Positions 44,060 to 58,458 of a DNA stretch of 64,000 nt are shown in pieces. Every line of letters starts with the position of its first letter. Position 1 is the stretch's first letter. The translations under genes were made by a program, and so were the position numbers. Source of the DNA: Actinocorallia sp. API 0066 (lineage in GTDB: Bacteria > Actinomycetota > Actinomycetes > Streptosporangiales > Streptosporangiaceae); contig NZ_JAJLQY010000005.1 of the NCBI RefSeq assembly GCF_020991275.1, positions 1 through 64,000 of the forward strand. The letters are read 5' to 3'. Below the pieces are notes generated by a model. It saw nothing but the letters and a program-made list of their open reading frames with translations. It had not been told where the DNA came from and did no database searches.

Positions 44060-44074
44060 ACTACGCCCCGTAGT
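44060..44074. promoter_or_regulatory. BlaI-type operator
   Basis: ACTACG-CCC-CGTAGT, a perfect 6-base inverted repeat. TAC-rich dyads of the form TACTAC/GTAGTA are established BlaI binding sites in actinobacteria. It is placed just upstream of the BlaI gene and 119 bases from the divergent hydrolase gene, so it could control both. Confidence 0.75.
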
Positions 44075-44146
44075 ACCCCTCGTTTCCGCACACAGTAGAT
44101 CGGATGTTCTATCAGATTCCGCCATATCGCCGACAAGTAAGCAGTT

Positions 44147-44180
44147 CTTTACTTCTGGGAGACGTTACCGATGAGTAAAG
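44147..44180. promoter_or_regulatory. Inverted repeat before the S15-like hydrolase gene
   Basis: CTTTACT (44147-44153) and AGTAAAG (44174-44180) are perfect arms 20 bases apart, ending at the ribosome site of the hydrolase gene. They may form a leader hairpin that hides AGGAGG or an operator. Confidence 0.35.
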
Positions 44181-44192
44181 AGGAGGTGCCGC

Positions 44193-45701
44193 ATGCGCCG
44201 AACCGGTGCGACCATCGTCGCGGCGACACTGCTCGGCTCCCTGCTGGCAGCCGCGCCCCCGGCCGCCGCCGACGCGGGGTTCACTTCGGCCTACCGGACC
44301 ATCCCCGGCCACGGAGGCACGCCCCTGAAGGCCCTGGTCTACCAGCCGAAGGGCAAGGACCGCTTCCCGCTGGTCGTCATGCCCGCGAGCTGGTCGCTGT
44401 TCCACGCCGAGTACGCGGGCGCGGCGGCGCGGTTCGCCAAGGCCGGATACGGGGTCGTCGCCTACACCTCGCGCGGCTTCTGGGACTCCGAGGGCAGGAT
44501 CGAGATCGCCGGGCGCCCCGACGTCGGCGACATCAGCCGGGTCGTCGACTGGGCGCTCGCGCACACCAGGGCCGACCGCACCCGGATCGGCGCCGCCGGG
44601 ATCTCCTACGGCGCGGGCATCTCGCTGCTCGGCGCGGCACACGACAGCCGGATCAGGGCCGTCTCGGCGATGAGCGGCTGGGCCAGCCTCGCCGACTCGC
44701 TCTACCAGAACCAGACGGTCAACGAGCAGGCGGCGCTGGCGCTGCTGACGCTCGGGCACATCACCGGCGATCCGGGCGAGGACTTCCTCACCGTCCAGGA
44801 CGGCTGGGTCAAGGACCAGTTCGGCACCGCGCTCAAGCTGGCGGAGATCCGGGGCGCCGCGCACTACGTGGACCGCCTCAACCGGAACCGTCCGGCGATC
44901 ATGCTCGCCAACGGCTGGCAGGACGGGATCTTCCCGCCCGCCCAGTACGTGGACTTCTACCACCGGCTGAAGGTGCCCAAGCGGATCACCCTCCAGGCGG
45001 GCGACCACGGCACCGCCGAGGCGCTCGGCGCGCTCGGCCTGCCGAACACCACCTGGACCGAGACCCTGCACTGGTTCGACCGGCACCTGCGCGGCCGCGC
45101 GAACGGGATCGACGCCAAGGGGCCCGTCGCGCTGAAGCCGAACAACGGCGGCCCCTGGGCCTACTTCCCCACCTGGAAGGGCCAGGCCGACCGGGTGAAG
45201 CGCCACCCGCTGCCCGCCCGCCGGATCCGGATCACCGGCGGCGTGAACACCGTCGCCGACAGCGGCCTCCTGGAGGCGACCGGTATCGCCGCCCAGGCGG
45301 GTATCCACTGGACGATCAGACCCGGCCAGGTGAACCGCAAGCACGCTTTTGTCCACCGCACCCCAGCGCTGAAGCGCCCCACCGTCGTCAGCGGCTCCCC
45401 CGTCCTCCGCGCCAAGGTCACCCCCTCCACCCGCAGCACCACACTGTTCGCCTACCTCTACGACGAAGCCCCCGACGGCAAGGCCCGCCTCATCACCCAC
45501 GCCCCCTACACCTTCCGCGACGCCACCCCCGGCAAGCCCCAATCCCTCACGCTCACCCTCCAACCCATCCGCTGGCGCCTCCCCGCCACCCACCGCCTCA
45601 CCCTCGTCATCGACACCGTGGACCTCCGCTACCGCACCACCACCCCCAAGAACACACACCTCACCCTCCACCCCACCTCCCTGACCCTCCCCCTCACCTG
45701 A
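44193..45701 (+). CDS. Secreted S15/CocE-like serine hydrolase
   Basis: A 502-residue exported hydrolase with signal peptide (1-27, ending PAAADA). The alpha/beta-hydrolase domain has nucleophile S138 ([13 protein letters not shown]), an acid Asp in GWQDGIFPP (about 270) and His in [10 protein letters not shown] (about 285). A C-terminal jelly-roll ([20 protein letters not shown]) is the mark of the X-Pro dipeptidyl-peptidase/cocaine-esterase family. It probably cleaves peptides or esters outside the cell. AGGAGG precedes ATG 44193. The last 60 codons change to an extreme C-rich composition. Confidence 0.9.
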   Translation: MRRTGATIVAATLLGSLLAAAPPAAADAGFTSAYRTIPGHGGTPLKALVYQPKGKDRFPLVVMPASWSLFHAEYAGAAARFAKAGYGVVAYTSRGFWDSEGRIEIAGRPDVGDISRVVDWALAHTRADRTRIGAAGISYGAGISLLGAAHDSRIRAVSAMSGWASLADSLYQNQTVNEQAALALLTLGHITGDPGEDFLTVQDGWVKDQFGTALKLAEIRGAAHYVDRLNRNRPAIMLANGWQDGIFPPAQYVDFYHRLKVPKRITLQAGDHGTAEALGALGLPNTTWTETLHWFDRHLRGRANGIDAKGPVALKPNNGGPWAYFPTWKGQADRVKRHPLPARRIRITGGVNTVADSGLLEATGIAAQAGIHWTIRPGQVNRKHAFVHRTPALKRPTVVSGSPVLRAKVTPSTRSTTLFAYLYDEAPDGKARLITHAPYTFRDATPGKPQSLTLTLQPIRWRLPATHRLTLVIDTVDLRYRTTTPKNTHLTLHPTSLTLPLT

Positions 45702-45736
45702 CCCCACCCCTCCGGCGAGCCCCTCCACCCAAGACC

Positions 45737-45780
45737 CCCACTCCACCCCAGGCCCTCCCCCGGCCCCGAGGTGGAGTGGG
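45737..45780 (+). terminator. Stem-loop after the S15-like gene
   Basis: CCCACTCCACC (45737-45747) and GGTGGAGTGGG (45770-45780) form a perfect 11-pair stem with a 22-base C-rich loop, in the gap between the hydrolase and dtd genes. Confidence 0.6.
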
Positions 45781-45841
45781 CCCCGCCGTCGCCCGAGGTC
45801 AGGGCGCGCCCGGCGGTGGGCGGGCGTGGGAGACTGCGGGG

Positions 45842-46267
45842 ATGCGTGCGGTGGTGCAGCGGGTGAGTGAGGCGGCGGTCCGGGTGGACGGCGAGGTCGT
45901 CGGAAGGATCGACGGGCCGGGGCTGCTCGTGCTCGTCGGGGTCACCCATGACGACGAGGCGGGTCAGGCGGCGAAGCTGGCCGCGAAGCTGTGGGGGCTG
46001 CGGATCCTCGACGGGGAGAGGTCCTGCTCCGACGTGGGCGCCCCGCTCCTGGTGATCAGCCAGTTCACCCTCTACGGCGACACCCGCAAGGGGCGCCGCC
46101 CGTCCTGGATCCACGCGGCCAGGGGCGATGTCGCCGAGCCGCTCGTGGACGCCGTCGTCACCGGGCTCCGCTCCCTCGGCGCGCACGTCGAGACGGGCAG
46201 GTTCGGCGCCGACATGAAAGTCTCCCTGGTCAACGACGGCCCGATCACCCTGGTCCTCGACGTCTGA
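45842..46267 (+). CDS. dtd: D-aminoacyl-tRNA deacylase
   Basis: This 141-residue enzyme hydrolyses D-aminoacyl-tRNAs (for example D-Tyr-tRNA), protecting translation. The family signatures are [17 protein letters not shown] at the start, the active-site loop [17 protein letters not shown] (SQxTL motif) and the cross-subunit motif NDGPITL (usually NDGPVT). The length is normal. ATG 45842 follows GGGG. It is alone on the plus strand, convergent with the gene at 46348. Confidence 0.95.
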   Translation: MRAVVQRVSEAAVRVDGEVVGRIDGPGLLVLVGVTHDDEAGQAAKLAAKLWGLRILDGERSCSDVGAPLLVISQFTLYGDTRKGRRPSWIHAARGDVAEPLVDAVVTGLRSLGAHVETGRFGADMKVSLVNDGPITLVLDV

Positions 46268-46296
46268 CCCACCCCGGACACGACCCGGACACGACT

Positions 46297-46319
46297 CGCC
46301 GGTTCCGCCGGAACCGGCG
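46297..46319. terminator. Terminator between dtd and the convergent membrane gene
   Basis: CGCCGGTTCC and GGAACCGGCG pair perfectly (10 pairs) around GCC, 29 bases after dtd and 28 bases before the end of the opposing gene. Confidence 0.7.
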
Positions 46320-46347
46320 TGGAGACGCGGCGCTCCCCCGCCGACGA

Positions 46348-46812
46348 TCAGAACAGCCCCCACAGCATGCCGACCAACGACACGACAAGGCCGACGAAGG
46401 CCGCGTACAGGATGTACCGGTCTTCCTGGCTGAGGCGGTGGCGCACCTTGGGGGCGACCAGCACAACACCCGTCGCCCGGTTCGGGTCGGAGACCGGCGG
46501 CCGGTAGCTCGGGTTGGTCCGCCCGATGAGCTGCCACAGCCCGTCGTTCTTGATCCCCTGGTGCCGTTTGTCGTGCGCGAAGACCCGGCCGCGGACCTGC
46601 TCGATGCACTCGTTGCCCTGGCGTGTCTTCACCCGGCAGCGGGTGCGCACGAGGCAGATCTCGTAGAAGCTCCACAGCAGCAGGGTGAGCAGCAGCAGCC
46701 GCCAGTTCCAGGTGTAGACGCCGATCACGACGAGCGCGGCGAAGCCGAGCCACCACACGATCTGCTCCAGGTCCCGGCCGAACCCGCGCCGTGCCGCCTT
46801 TCGGGAAACCAT
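46348..46812 (-). CDS. Membrane protein of unknown function
   Basis: A 154-residue protein. Two adjacent hydrophobic segments lie near the N-terminus (IVWWLGFAALVVIGVYTW, LLLLTLLLWSFYEICL). A central basic cytosolic loop of about 65 residues holds three cysteines (ICLVRTRCRVKTRQGNECIE) and the phrase NDGLWQLIGRTNPSYRPP. A last helix (YILYAAFVGLVVSLVGMLWG) closes it. No family is recognised. It lies 69 bases downstream of ygfZ on the same strand, so it may be the last gene of the fur-ygfZ unit. The start is ATG 46812. Confidence 0.72.
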   Translation of the reverse strand: MVSRKAARRGFGRDLEQIVWWLGFAALVVIGVYTWNWRLLLLTLLLWSFYEICLVRTRCRVKTRQGNECIEQVRGRVFAHDKRHQGIKNDGLWQLIGRTNPSYRPPVSDPNRATGVVLVAPKVRHRLSQEDRYILYAAFVGLVVSLVGMLWGLF

Positions 46813-46881
46813 GACCGCGTACCGCCTCCGTCCGGAACGGCTACCTCGATCTTCTCTTTATCCCATATCTCCCGTCGGCAA

Positions 46882-47826
46882 TCACCGACGGCGGCCCCGG
46901 AGCGCCGGGTCGATCGTCACGTTCGCCCCGGTGTCGGGCGACACGACGACCTCCTGGGCGGCGGCGACACCGTCGGCGACCAGCGGCGCGTCCACCGGAA
47001 CGGTCCGTTTCACCAGCGCCAGCCCGATCGGCCCGAGTTCGTGGTGCCGGGCCGCCGATCCGGCGAATCCGACCTGTCGCCCGTCGGCGGTGACGGCGGC
47101 GCCCTTACTCGGAAGCCTGTCCACACTGCCGTCGAGGTGAAGGAACACCAGCCTCCGCGGCGGACGGCCAAGGTTGTGCACCCGCGCGACGGTCTCCTGC
47201 CCCCGGTAGCACCCCTTGTTCAGATGCACCGCAGGCCCGATAAGACCGAGTTCGTGCGGAATGGTCCGGTGGTCGGTGTCCACCCCGAGCCGGGGCGCGT
47301 GCGCCGCGATCCGCAGCGCCTCGTACGCCCAGATCCCGGCGGGGTCGCGGCCCGTCGCCGTCCCGGCCGGGACGATCAGGCTGGTCATGCCCGCGACGTC
47401 GGGCAGGCTCAGCTCGCCCGAGAGCCCGAGCCCCGTGACGACGTCGTAGGACGAGGACACGTCCTCCACCTCGACCCGCAGCATGAACCTCATCCGGTCC
47501 AGGAACGCCGCGAGATCGGCGGCGGTGCCGGGCTCCACGTGCGCCCACACGGCCGACCCGTCGTCCACCAGATGAAGATGGTGTTCGATGTGCCCGTTCG
47601 GCGACAGCAGCAGCGCCTGGGTGGCCTCCCCCGGCGCGAGCGCGCTCAGATGCTGGCTCAGCAGGCTGTGCAGCCACGAGAGCCGATCCGGGCCGCTGAC
47701 CCGCACGACCCCCCGGTTCGACCTGACGACGGCCGCCTCACCGCCCTCCAGGGCCTTCTGCTCCGCATAGGGGTCACCAAAATGCGCCGGAAGCTCAGTA
47801 TCGGGGGCTTCTGCGTAGAACGTCAT
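46882..47826 (-). CDS. ygfZ: Folate-binding protein YgfZ
   Basis: A 314-residue homologue of GcvT/YgfZ that supports Fe-S enzyme assembly or repair with tetrahydrofolate. The YgfZ signature KGCYRGQETVARVHN is complete (about residues 225-239), including the essential Cys. RVSGPDRLSWLHSLLSQHLS is the conserved N-terminal folate-domain block. ATG 47826 overlaps the stop of the upstream Fur-family gene (ATGA). This fur-ygfZ pairing is common in actinomycetes and links metal control to Fe-S metabolism. Confidence 0.93.
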   Translation of the reverse strand: MTFYAEAPDTELPAHFGDPYAEQKALEGGEAAVVRSNRGVVRVSGPDRLSWLHSLLSQHLSALAPGEATQALLLSPNGHIEHHLHLVDDGSAVWAHVEPGTAADLAAFLDRMRFMLRVEVEDVSSSYDVVTGLGLSGELSLPDVAGMTSLIVPAGTATGRDPAGIWAYEALRIAAHAPRLGVDTDHRTIPHELGLIGPAVHLNKGCYRGQETVARVHNLGRPPRRLVFLHLDGSVDRLPSKGAAVTADGRQVGFAGSAARHHELGPIGLALVKRTVPVDAPLVADGVAAAQEVVVSPDTGANVTIDPALRGRRR

Positions 47827-48239
47827 GAGCGGCACTCCCTGCACCTGCCGAAGACCGTCAGATGATGGACGTCGGTCTCGAACCCCTGCTCCGCCTCCAG
47901 CGCGGCCACCAGGCCGTCGGCGACGGACGGGGACACGTCCTGCACCTTGCCGCACCCACGGCAGCACAGATGGACGTGGTCGGCCTCGGTGGCCAGATGG
48001 TAGTTCGGCGGCCCGTGCCCGACGTGGGCGTGTTTGACCAGGCCGAGCTCTTCCAGCAGCTCCAGCGTCCGGTAGACGGTCGAGATGTTCACGCCCGTCG
48101 CCGTCCGCTGCACCTGCGCGCAGATCTCCTCGGGGGTCCCGTGCTCCAACGCCGCGACGGCCTCCAGGACGAGCTGGCGCTGCGGGGTGACCCGGTACCC
48201 ACGGGCCCGCAGCTCCGCCTGCCACGTCGTCTCACCCAT
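47823..48239 (-). CDS. Fur-family metalloregulator, Nur-like
   Basis: A 138-residue metal-dependent repressor. The winged helix includes RVTPQRQLVLEAV and NISTVYRTLELLEELGLVKH. HVGHGPPNYHLA and DHVHLCCRGCGKV give regulatory His and the first CxxC (CRGC). GRCRECRS at the end gives the second CxxC of the structural zinc site. From memory the N-terminal half and HVGHGPPNYHL region resemble the nickel regulator Nur of streptomycetes more than FurA or Zur, but the metal cannot be proved from sequence. The downstream gene ygfZ overlaps it. It diverges from the mini-ORF/structured RNA at 48331. Confidence 0.88.
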   Translation of the reverse strand: MGETTWQAELRARGYRVTPQRQLVLEAVAALEHGTPEEICAQVQRTATGVNISTVYRTLELLEELGLVKHAHVGHGPPNYHLATEADHVHLCCRGCGKVQDVSPSVADGLVAALEAEQGFETDVHHLTVFGRCRECRS

Positions 48240-48267
48240 GTCCCGATCCTATGTCCGGAAAAAGCGT

Positions 48268-48295
48268 TTGCCTGCACGCCGGAACCTCGCATAGT
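48268..48295 (+). promoter_or_regulatory. Candidate promoter of the mini-ORF RNA
   Basis: TTGCCT (48268-48273), 16 bases, CATAGT (48290-48295), about 35 bases before the mini-ORF. It is divergent from the Fur-family gene, whose start is 29 bases away. Confidence 0.5.
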
Positions 48296-48330
48296 TTCGG
48301 TGCCACGCAGGAAAGGAGGTGGTCCACGAG

Positions 48331-48369
48331 ATGATTTCTTCGAGGACTTGCGAGGTGGCTGCTCGCTAG
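48331..48369 (+). CDS. 12-residue mini-ORF with a strong ribosome site (leader-peptide candidate)
   Basis: ATG-ATT-TCT-TCG-AGG-ACT-TGC-GAG-GTG-GCT-GCT-CGC-TAG encodes MISSRTCEVAAR. AAAGGAGGT at 48312-48320, almost the full anti-Shine-Dalgarno complement, lies 10 bases upstream, and a promoter candidate precedes it. Such a strong initiation site in front of 12 codons is not expected by chance. The transcript would continue into a predicted three-way junction at 48422-48480. There is no downstream gene on the same strand for 780 bases, so this is not an ordinary leader peptide. A small protein or a translated regulatory RNA is possible. Confidence 0.55.
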   Translation: MISSRTCEVAAR

Positions 48370-48421
48370 GAGCGCCCGCACGGGACTTGCAGTCTCCTGG
48401 CGAATCTCCAGCAGACACCGG

Positions 48422-48480
48422 GTCCCCGGACCGCCGTCCAGTCCTGACGGCACGCCGCCCCACGCGGCAGGTCCGGGGGC
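48422..48480 (+). ncRNA. Predicted three-way-junction RNA (possibly with terminator function)
   Basis: P1 (48422-48432 with 48470-48480, 11 pairs including one G-T) encloses P2 (GCCGTC 48433-48438 with GACGGC 48446-48451, 7-base loop) and P3 (GCCGC 48454-48458 with GCGGC 48464-48468, 5-base loop). Junction linkers are 0, 2 and 1 bases. CTTTCGC follows. The compact closure suggests a folded RNA; a complex terminator is the simpler alternative. Confidence 0.5.
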
Positions 48481-48508
48481 TTTCGCATGTCGGGGGCCGC
48501 AGCCGGGC

Positions 48509-49036
48509 CTACTCCGGCAGCACCTTCTTGAGCTGCGCCGACATGTGCACCTGCAGCGGGTGCCCCAGCGCCGCCATCTCGTACACCCAGCCGAGGTCCC
48601 GCTCCTCGGTGCCCTCCTGCGCGGGGAACAGCCCGTACAGGCGCTTGCCGCCGGTGACCTCCTTGGCCGTCCGGGTCCGCGCGACGACGTCCGTCACCAG
48701 CTCCACCTTGTGGAAGGCGACCTCGCCGGTGTAGATCTCCTGGACGCCCGTCGGGTGTGACAGCAGCACCTCGATCTCGCGCCCGCCGCCGGGCACCCGC
48801 CAGAACCCGGTCTCGTACGCCAGGGCCTCGCGCTGCTTGAACTCCTCGTCCAGCCGCCAGGTGCGGCTGGTGTAGATCAGGTAGGGCTTGCCGATGTGCG
48901 TGAACGAGACCTGCTGCGTGAACCGGAACCGCTCGATGGTCGGGTAGTCGCCGACACCATCGCCCTCCCACGTCCCCACAAGCCACTCCAGGGCCTTGAG
49001 GTCGGGGTGCAACTCATGCTCGAACACGATCTCCAT
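48509..49036 (-). CDS. Nitrobindin-like / FABP-family heme-binding protein
   Basis: A 175-residue ten-stranded beta-barrel of the nitrobindin (THAP4 heme-binding, DUF1794) family. The signature LVGTWEGDGVGDYPTIERF is near residues 19-37, and the proximal heme His lies in VHMSAQLKKVLPE at the C-terminus. Nitrobindins bind ferric heme and react with nitric oxide or peroxynitrite. ATG 49036 (MEIVFEHELHPDLKALEW) is the start; longer in-frame residues belong to an overlapping small ORF region. It is preceded by a 31-residue membrane peptide gene 16 bases upstream, with which it is probably co-transcribed. Confidence 0.9.
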   Translation of the reverse strand: MEIVFEHELHPDLKALEWLVGTWEGDGVGDYPTIERFRFTQQVSFTHIGKPYLIYTSRTWRLDEEFKQREALAYETGFWRVPGGGREIEVLLSHPTGVQEIYTGEVAFHKVELVTDVVARTRTAKEVTGGKRLYGLFPAQEGTEERDLGWVYEMAALGHPLQVHMSAQLKKVLPE

Positions 49037-49052
49037 GTGACCAAGCGTAGCC

Positions 49053-49148
49053 TCACCCCAACCGCCCCAGGACCCGCACGAGCAGCACACAGCCCAGGGC
49101 CACGAGGGCGAGGACGGCCACGAGCACACCGACGTTCACGAGCGCCAT
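49053..49148 (-). CDS. 31-residue single-pass membrane peptide
   Basis: A small ORF: ATG at 49148, TGA at 49055-49053. The product begins MALVNVGVLVAVLALVALGC and continues VLLVRVLGRLG: one 25-residue hydrophobic helix and a short basic end. TATGCT, a good -10 box, lies six bases before the ATG, so the transcript would be leaderless and begin with this peptide. The nitrobindin-like gene starts 16 bases after its stop. It may be a true membrane peptide or a translated leader; coding capacity in frame with a good hydrophobic profile favours the former. Confidence 0.5.
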   Translation of the reverse strand: MALVNVGVLVAVLALVALGCVLLVRVLGRLG

Positions 49149-49221
49149 GCGCGGAGCATAGGCCATCGTGCCGGGCCGTGGCGGCCCCGGACGCACCCCG
49201 GGACTAGTCGGCGTGATCTTC

Positions 49222-49228
49222 TTGTTAT
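49222..49228 (+). promoter_or_regulatory. TTGTTAT box before TetR copy 1
   Basis: TTGTTAT lies 45 bases before the first tetR start. The same heptamer lies 41 bases before the second (49898-49904). A shared promoter or operator element is likely. Confidence 0.4.
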
Positions 49229-49266
49229 GTGAAGCGGGACGACCGGGGGCGGGAGTCCAGGAGGGG

Positions 49267-49863
49267 ATGACGGTGCCACAGCCGACGTCGGAGGAAGGCC
49301 AGCGGCTTCTGGAGGCCGCGTACGGGCTGTTCGCCGAGCTGGGTTACGACCAGACGGAGAGCCAGATGATCGCGGACGTCGCCGGGGTGTCGGTGGCGGC
49401 GATCAAGGCGGAGTTCGGCAGTAAGCGGGGCCTGTACCTGGAGGTGATGAAGCGGGTCCATCTGGAGGAACAGGAGATCTTCGAACAGATGGCCGCGCAC
49501 TACACGTACGACGCGGAGGGCCTGCACCGGATCGTCGACCGGTACCTCGACTACTTCGTGGACCATCCGCGCAGCGCCGCGCTGTGGGCGCAGCGGCGCA
49601 TGTACGACGCCACCGACCTCCGCGAGGTGGAGGTCGCCTACAACTATCCCCCGGCCCGGAACATCGTGGAGATGACCGCCGGCGCCGTCCGCCCCGAGGT
49701 GGACATGGAGCTGCTCGTCTGGACGATCGTGTGGGCGGTCCAGACCTTCGTCTACAGCGGGTTCCCGAACGCCGAGGGCGGCCGGGTGGACGCCACCGAC
49801 CCCCGGGCCCTGGAGCGCTTCCGCCGCCACATCCACACCGTCGTCGGCGCGCTCACCCGCTGA
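49267..49863 (+). CDS. TetR-family transcriptional regulator (tandem copy 1)
   Basis: A 198-residue TetR-like protein. The HTH is MIADVAGVSVAAIKAEFGSK (about residues 30-49), preceded by QRLLEAAYGLFAELGYDQT. The ligand domain includes HYTYDAEGLHRIVDRYLDYF, then DHPRSAALWAQRRMYDATDL and VDMELLVWTIVWAVQTFVYS. ATG 49267 directly follows AGGAGGGG (short spacing); GTG or upstream ATG starts are less likely. Its neighbour 75 bases downstream is a close paralogue of the same length, so this is a tandem duplication. No obvious target gene adjoins; the ligand is unknown. Confidence 0.88.
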   Translation: MTVPQPTSEEGQRLLEAAYGLFAELGYDQTESQMIADVAGVSVAAIKAEFGSKRGLYLEVMKRVHLEEQEIFEQMAAHYTYDAEGLHRIVDRYLDYFVDHPRSAALWAQRRMYDATDLREVEVAYNYPPARNIVEMTAGAVRPEVDMELLVWTIVWAVQTFVYSGFPNAEGGRVDATDPRALERFRRHIHTVVGALTR

Positions 49864-49897
49864 CCACGACCCGTCGTCGCTACGGTCAGTGACCATT

Positions 49898-49904
49898 TTG
49901 TTAT
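49898..49904 (+). promoter_or_regulatory. TTGTTAT box before TetR copy 2
   Basis: The second instance of the heptamer found before TetR copy 1, at nearly the same distance (41 bases) from the start codon. Confidence 0.4.
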
Positions 49905-49938
49905 TCTGCGAGGGGGCGGCGTTCGGGGAGGGGCTACG

Positions 49939-50529
49939 GTGACGGAGCCGGCTTCGGAGACGGGCCAGCGGCTGCTGGCCTCGGCGCTCGGGCTGTTCGC
50001 GGAACTCGGCTACGACCAGACGACGAGCCAGATGATCGCGGACGGCGCGGGGCTGCCCGTCGGCGCGGTCAGGGCGGAGTTCGGCGGCAAGCGCGAGCTG
50101 TACCTCTCGGTGATCAAGCACGTGCACGAGGAGGAGCAGCGGCTCCTGGAGCACATGATGGCCGAGTACACGCATGACGCGGCGGGGATCCACCGGCTCG
50201 TCGACCAGTACCTCGACCACTTCGTGGACCACCCGCGCAGCGCCGCCCTGTGGATGCAGCGCCGTATGTACGACGCCGCCGACCTCCGCGAGATCGAGAT
50301 CAACTACTCCTATCCCCAGATCGCCGCCGTCTCCGAGCTCACCGGCGATCTCGTCCGTCCGGGCGTGGACATGGAACTGGTCATCTGGACCCTCGTCTGG
50401 ACCGTCCAGACCTTCGTCTACGGCGGCATCCCGGACGAGCGCGGCGGCCGCTCCACCGCCAGCGACCCCCGCGCCGTCAACCGCTTCCGCCGCCACCTCC
50501 ACTCCTCCATCGACCCCCTCCTGCGCTGA
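49939..50529 (+). CDS. TetR-family transcriptional regulator (tandem copy 2)
   Basis: A 196-residue paralogue of the preceding gene. QRLLASALGLFAELGYDQTT and MIADGAGLPVGAVRAEFGGK form the HTH. The ligand domain repeats HDAAGIHRLVDQYLDHFVDH, then PRSAALWMQRRMYDAADLRE and VDMELVIWTLVWTVQTFVYG. Differences between the copies lie mainly in the recognition helix (SVAAIKAEFGS versus PVGAVRAEFGG), so they may have diverged in DNA specificity. The start is GTG 49939. A bidirectional terminator shared with rpoC follows. Confidence 0.88.
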   Translation: MTEPASETGQRLLASALGLFAELGYDQTTSQMIADGAGLPVGAVRAEFGGKRELYLSVIKHVHEEEQRLLEHMMAEYTHDAAGIHRLVDQYLDHFVDHPRSAALWMQRRMYDAADLREIEINYSYPQIAAVSELTGDLVRPGVDMELVIWTLVWTVQTFVYGGIPDERGGRSTASDPRAVNRFRRHLHSSIDPLLR

Positions 50530-50550
50530 CGCACAGCTCCAACAACGGGA

Positions 50551-50584
50551 AAGGCCCCGTCCCCCAGAAGGGGGACAGGGCCTT
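50551..50584. terminator. Bidirectional terminator between tetR copy 2 and rpoC
   Basis: AAGGCCC-C-GTCCCCC and GGGGGAC-A-GGGCCTT form a stem of 14 pairs with one mismatch and an AGAA loop, 13 bases from the rpoC stop. Confidence 0.85.
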
Positions 50585-50597
50585 CACACGGCTGATA

Positions 50598-54488
<3,891 letters not shown>

Positions 54489-54500
54489 TGGCTACTCCTC

Positions 54501-57971
<3,471 letters not shown>

Positions 57972-58178
57972 GAGTGGTCCTTCCGAGGGCTCGCGGCGGT
58001 ACGGGCGTGCACGCCAATGCATCCCCGAAAAACCCGTGTCGCCGGTCGGAGTCCACCGCTCGTAGCGGGTCGCTCGGTCTCACTGTGGATCCCCGAGAAG
58101 CCCTGTACGGACGGCGAGCCCCGACCAAGATCACGGCATGGTTGCACGGAGGATAGCTAAAGGGCAGCGCAAAGGGGC

Positions 58179-58207
58179 AGTGTAGCCGACTGCCACACTG
58201 CTTGCAA
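58179..58207 (-). promoter_or_regulatory. rpoBC promoter, proximal
   Basis: On the minus strand TTGCAA (58207-58202), 17 bases, TACACT (58184-58179), giving a leader of about 200 bases before rpoB. Confidence 0.6.
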
Positions 58208-58242
58208 GCCTACAGACGCTATGCACATCACAGTTGCCTCGC

Positions 58243-58271
58243 AGCATCGCCCTTACGGGCGGCCAAGTCAA
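58243..58271 (-). promoter_or_regulatory. rpoBC promoter, distal candidate
   Basis: On the minus strand TTGACT (58271-58266), 17 bases, GATGCT (58248-58243). Beyond this the 487-base gap to 58458 holds the mce terminator and no gene that I can support. Confidence 0.45.
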
Positions 58272-58377
58272 GGCCGCACAGGGACTTTTCGGGCTCTGAG
58301 CAGCAGTGACAAGCCTCATAGTTTAGAGACGTGAGTCACATGGAATAACCACAAATCCGCAGGTTCCGAAACGGCGA

Positions 58378-58402
58378 AGGACCCCTCCCGTTGAGGGGTC
58401 CT
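58378..58402 (-). terminator. Terminator of the mce operon
   Basis: A perfect 10-pair stem (AGGACCCCTC/GAGGGGTCCT) with CCGTT loop, 57 bases after the last Mce-associated gene, followed by TCGCCGTTTCGG on the minus strand. Confidence 0.75.
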
Positions 58403-58458
58403 CCAGGGGCCGGTAAAAAGATCTTGACCGGGCTGTTCCGGGCGTTCGGGCTCGGCCG

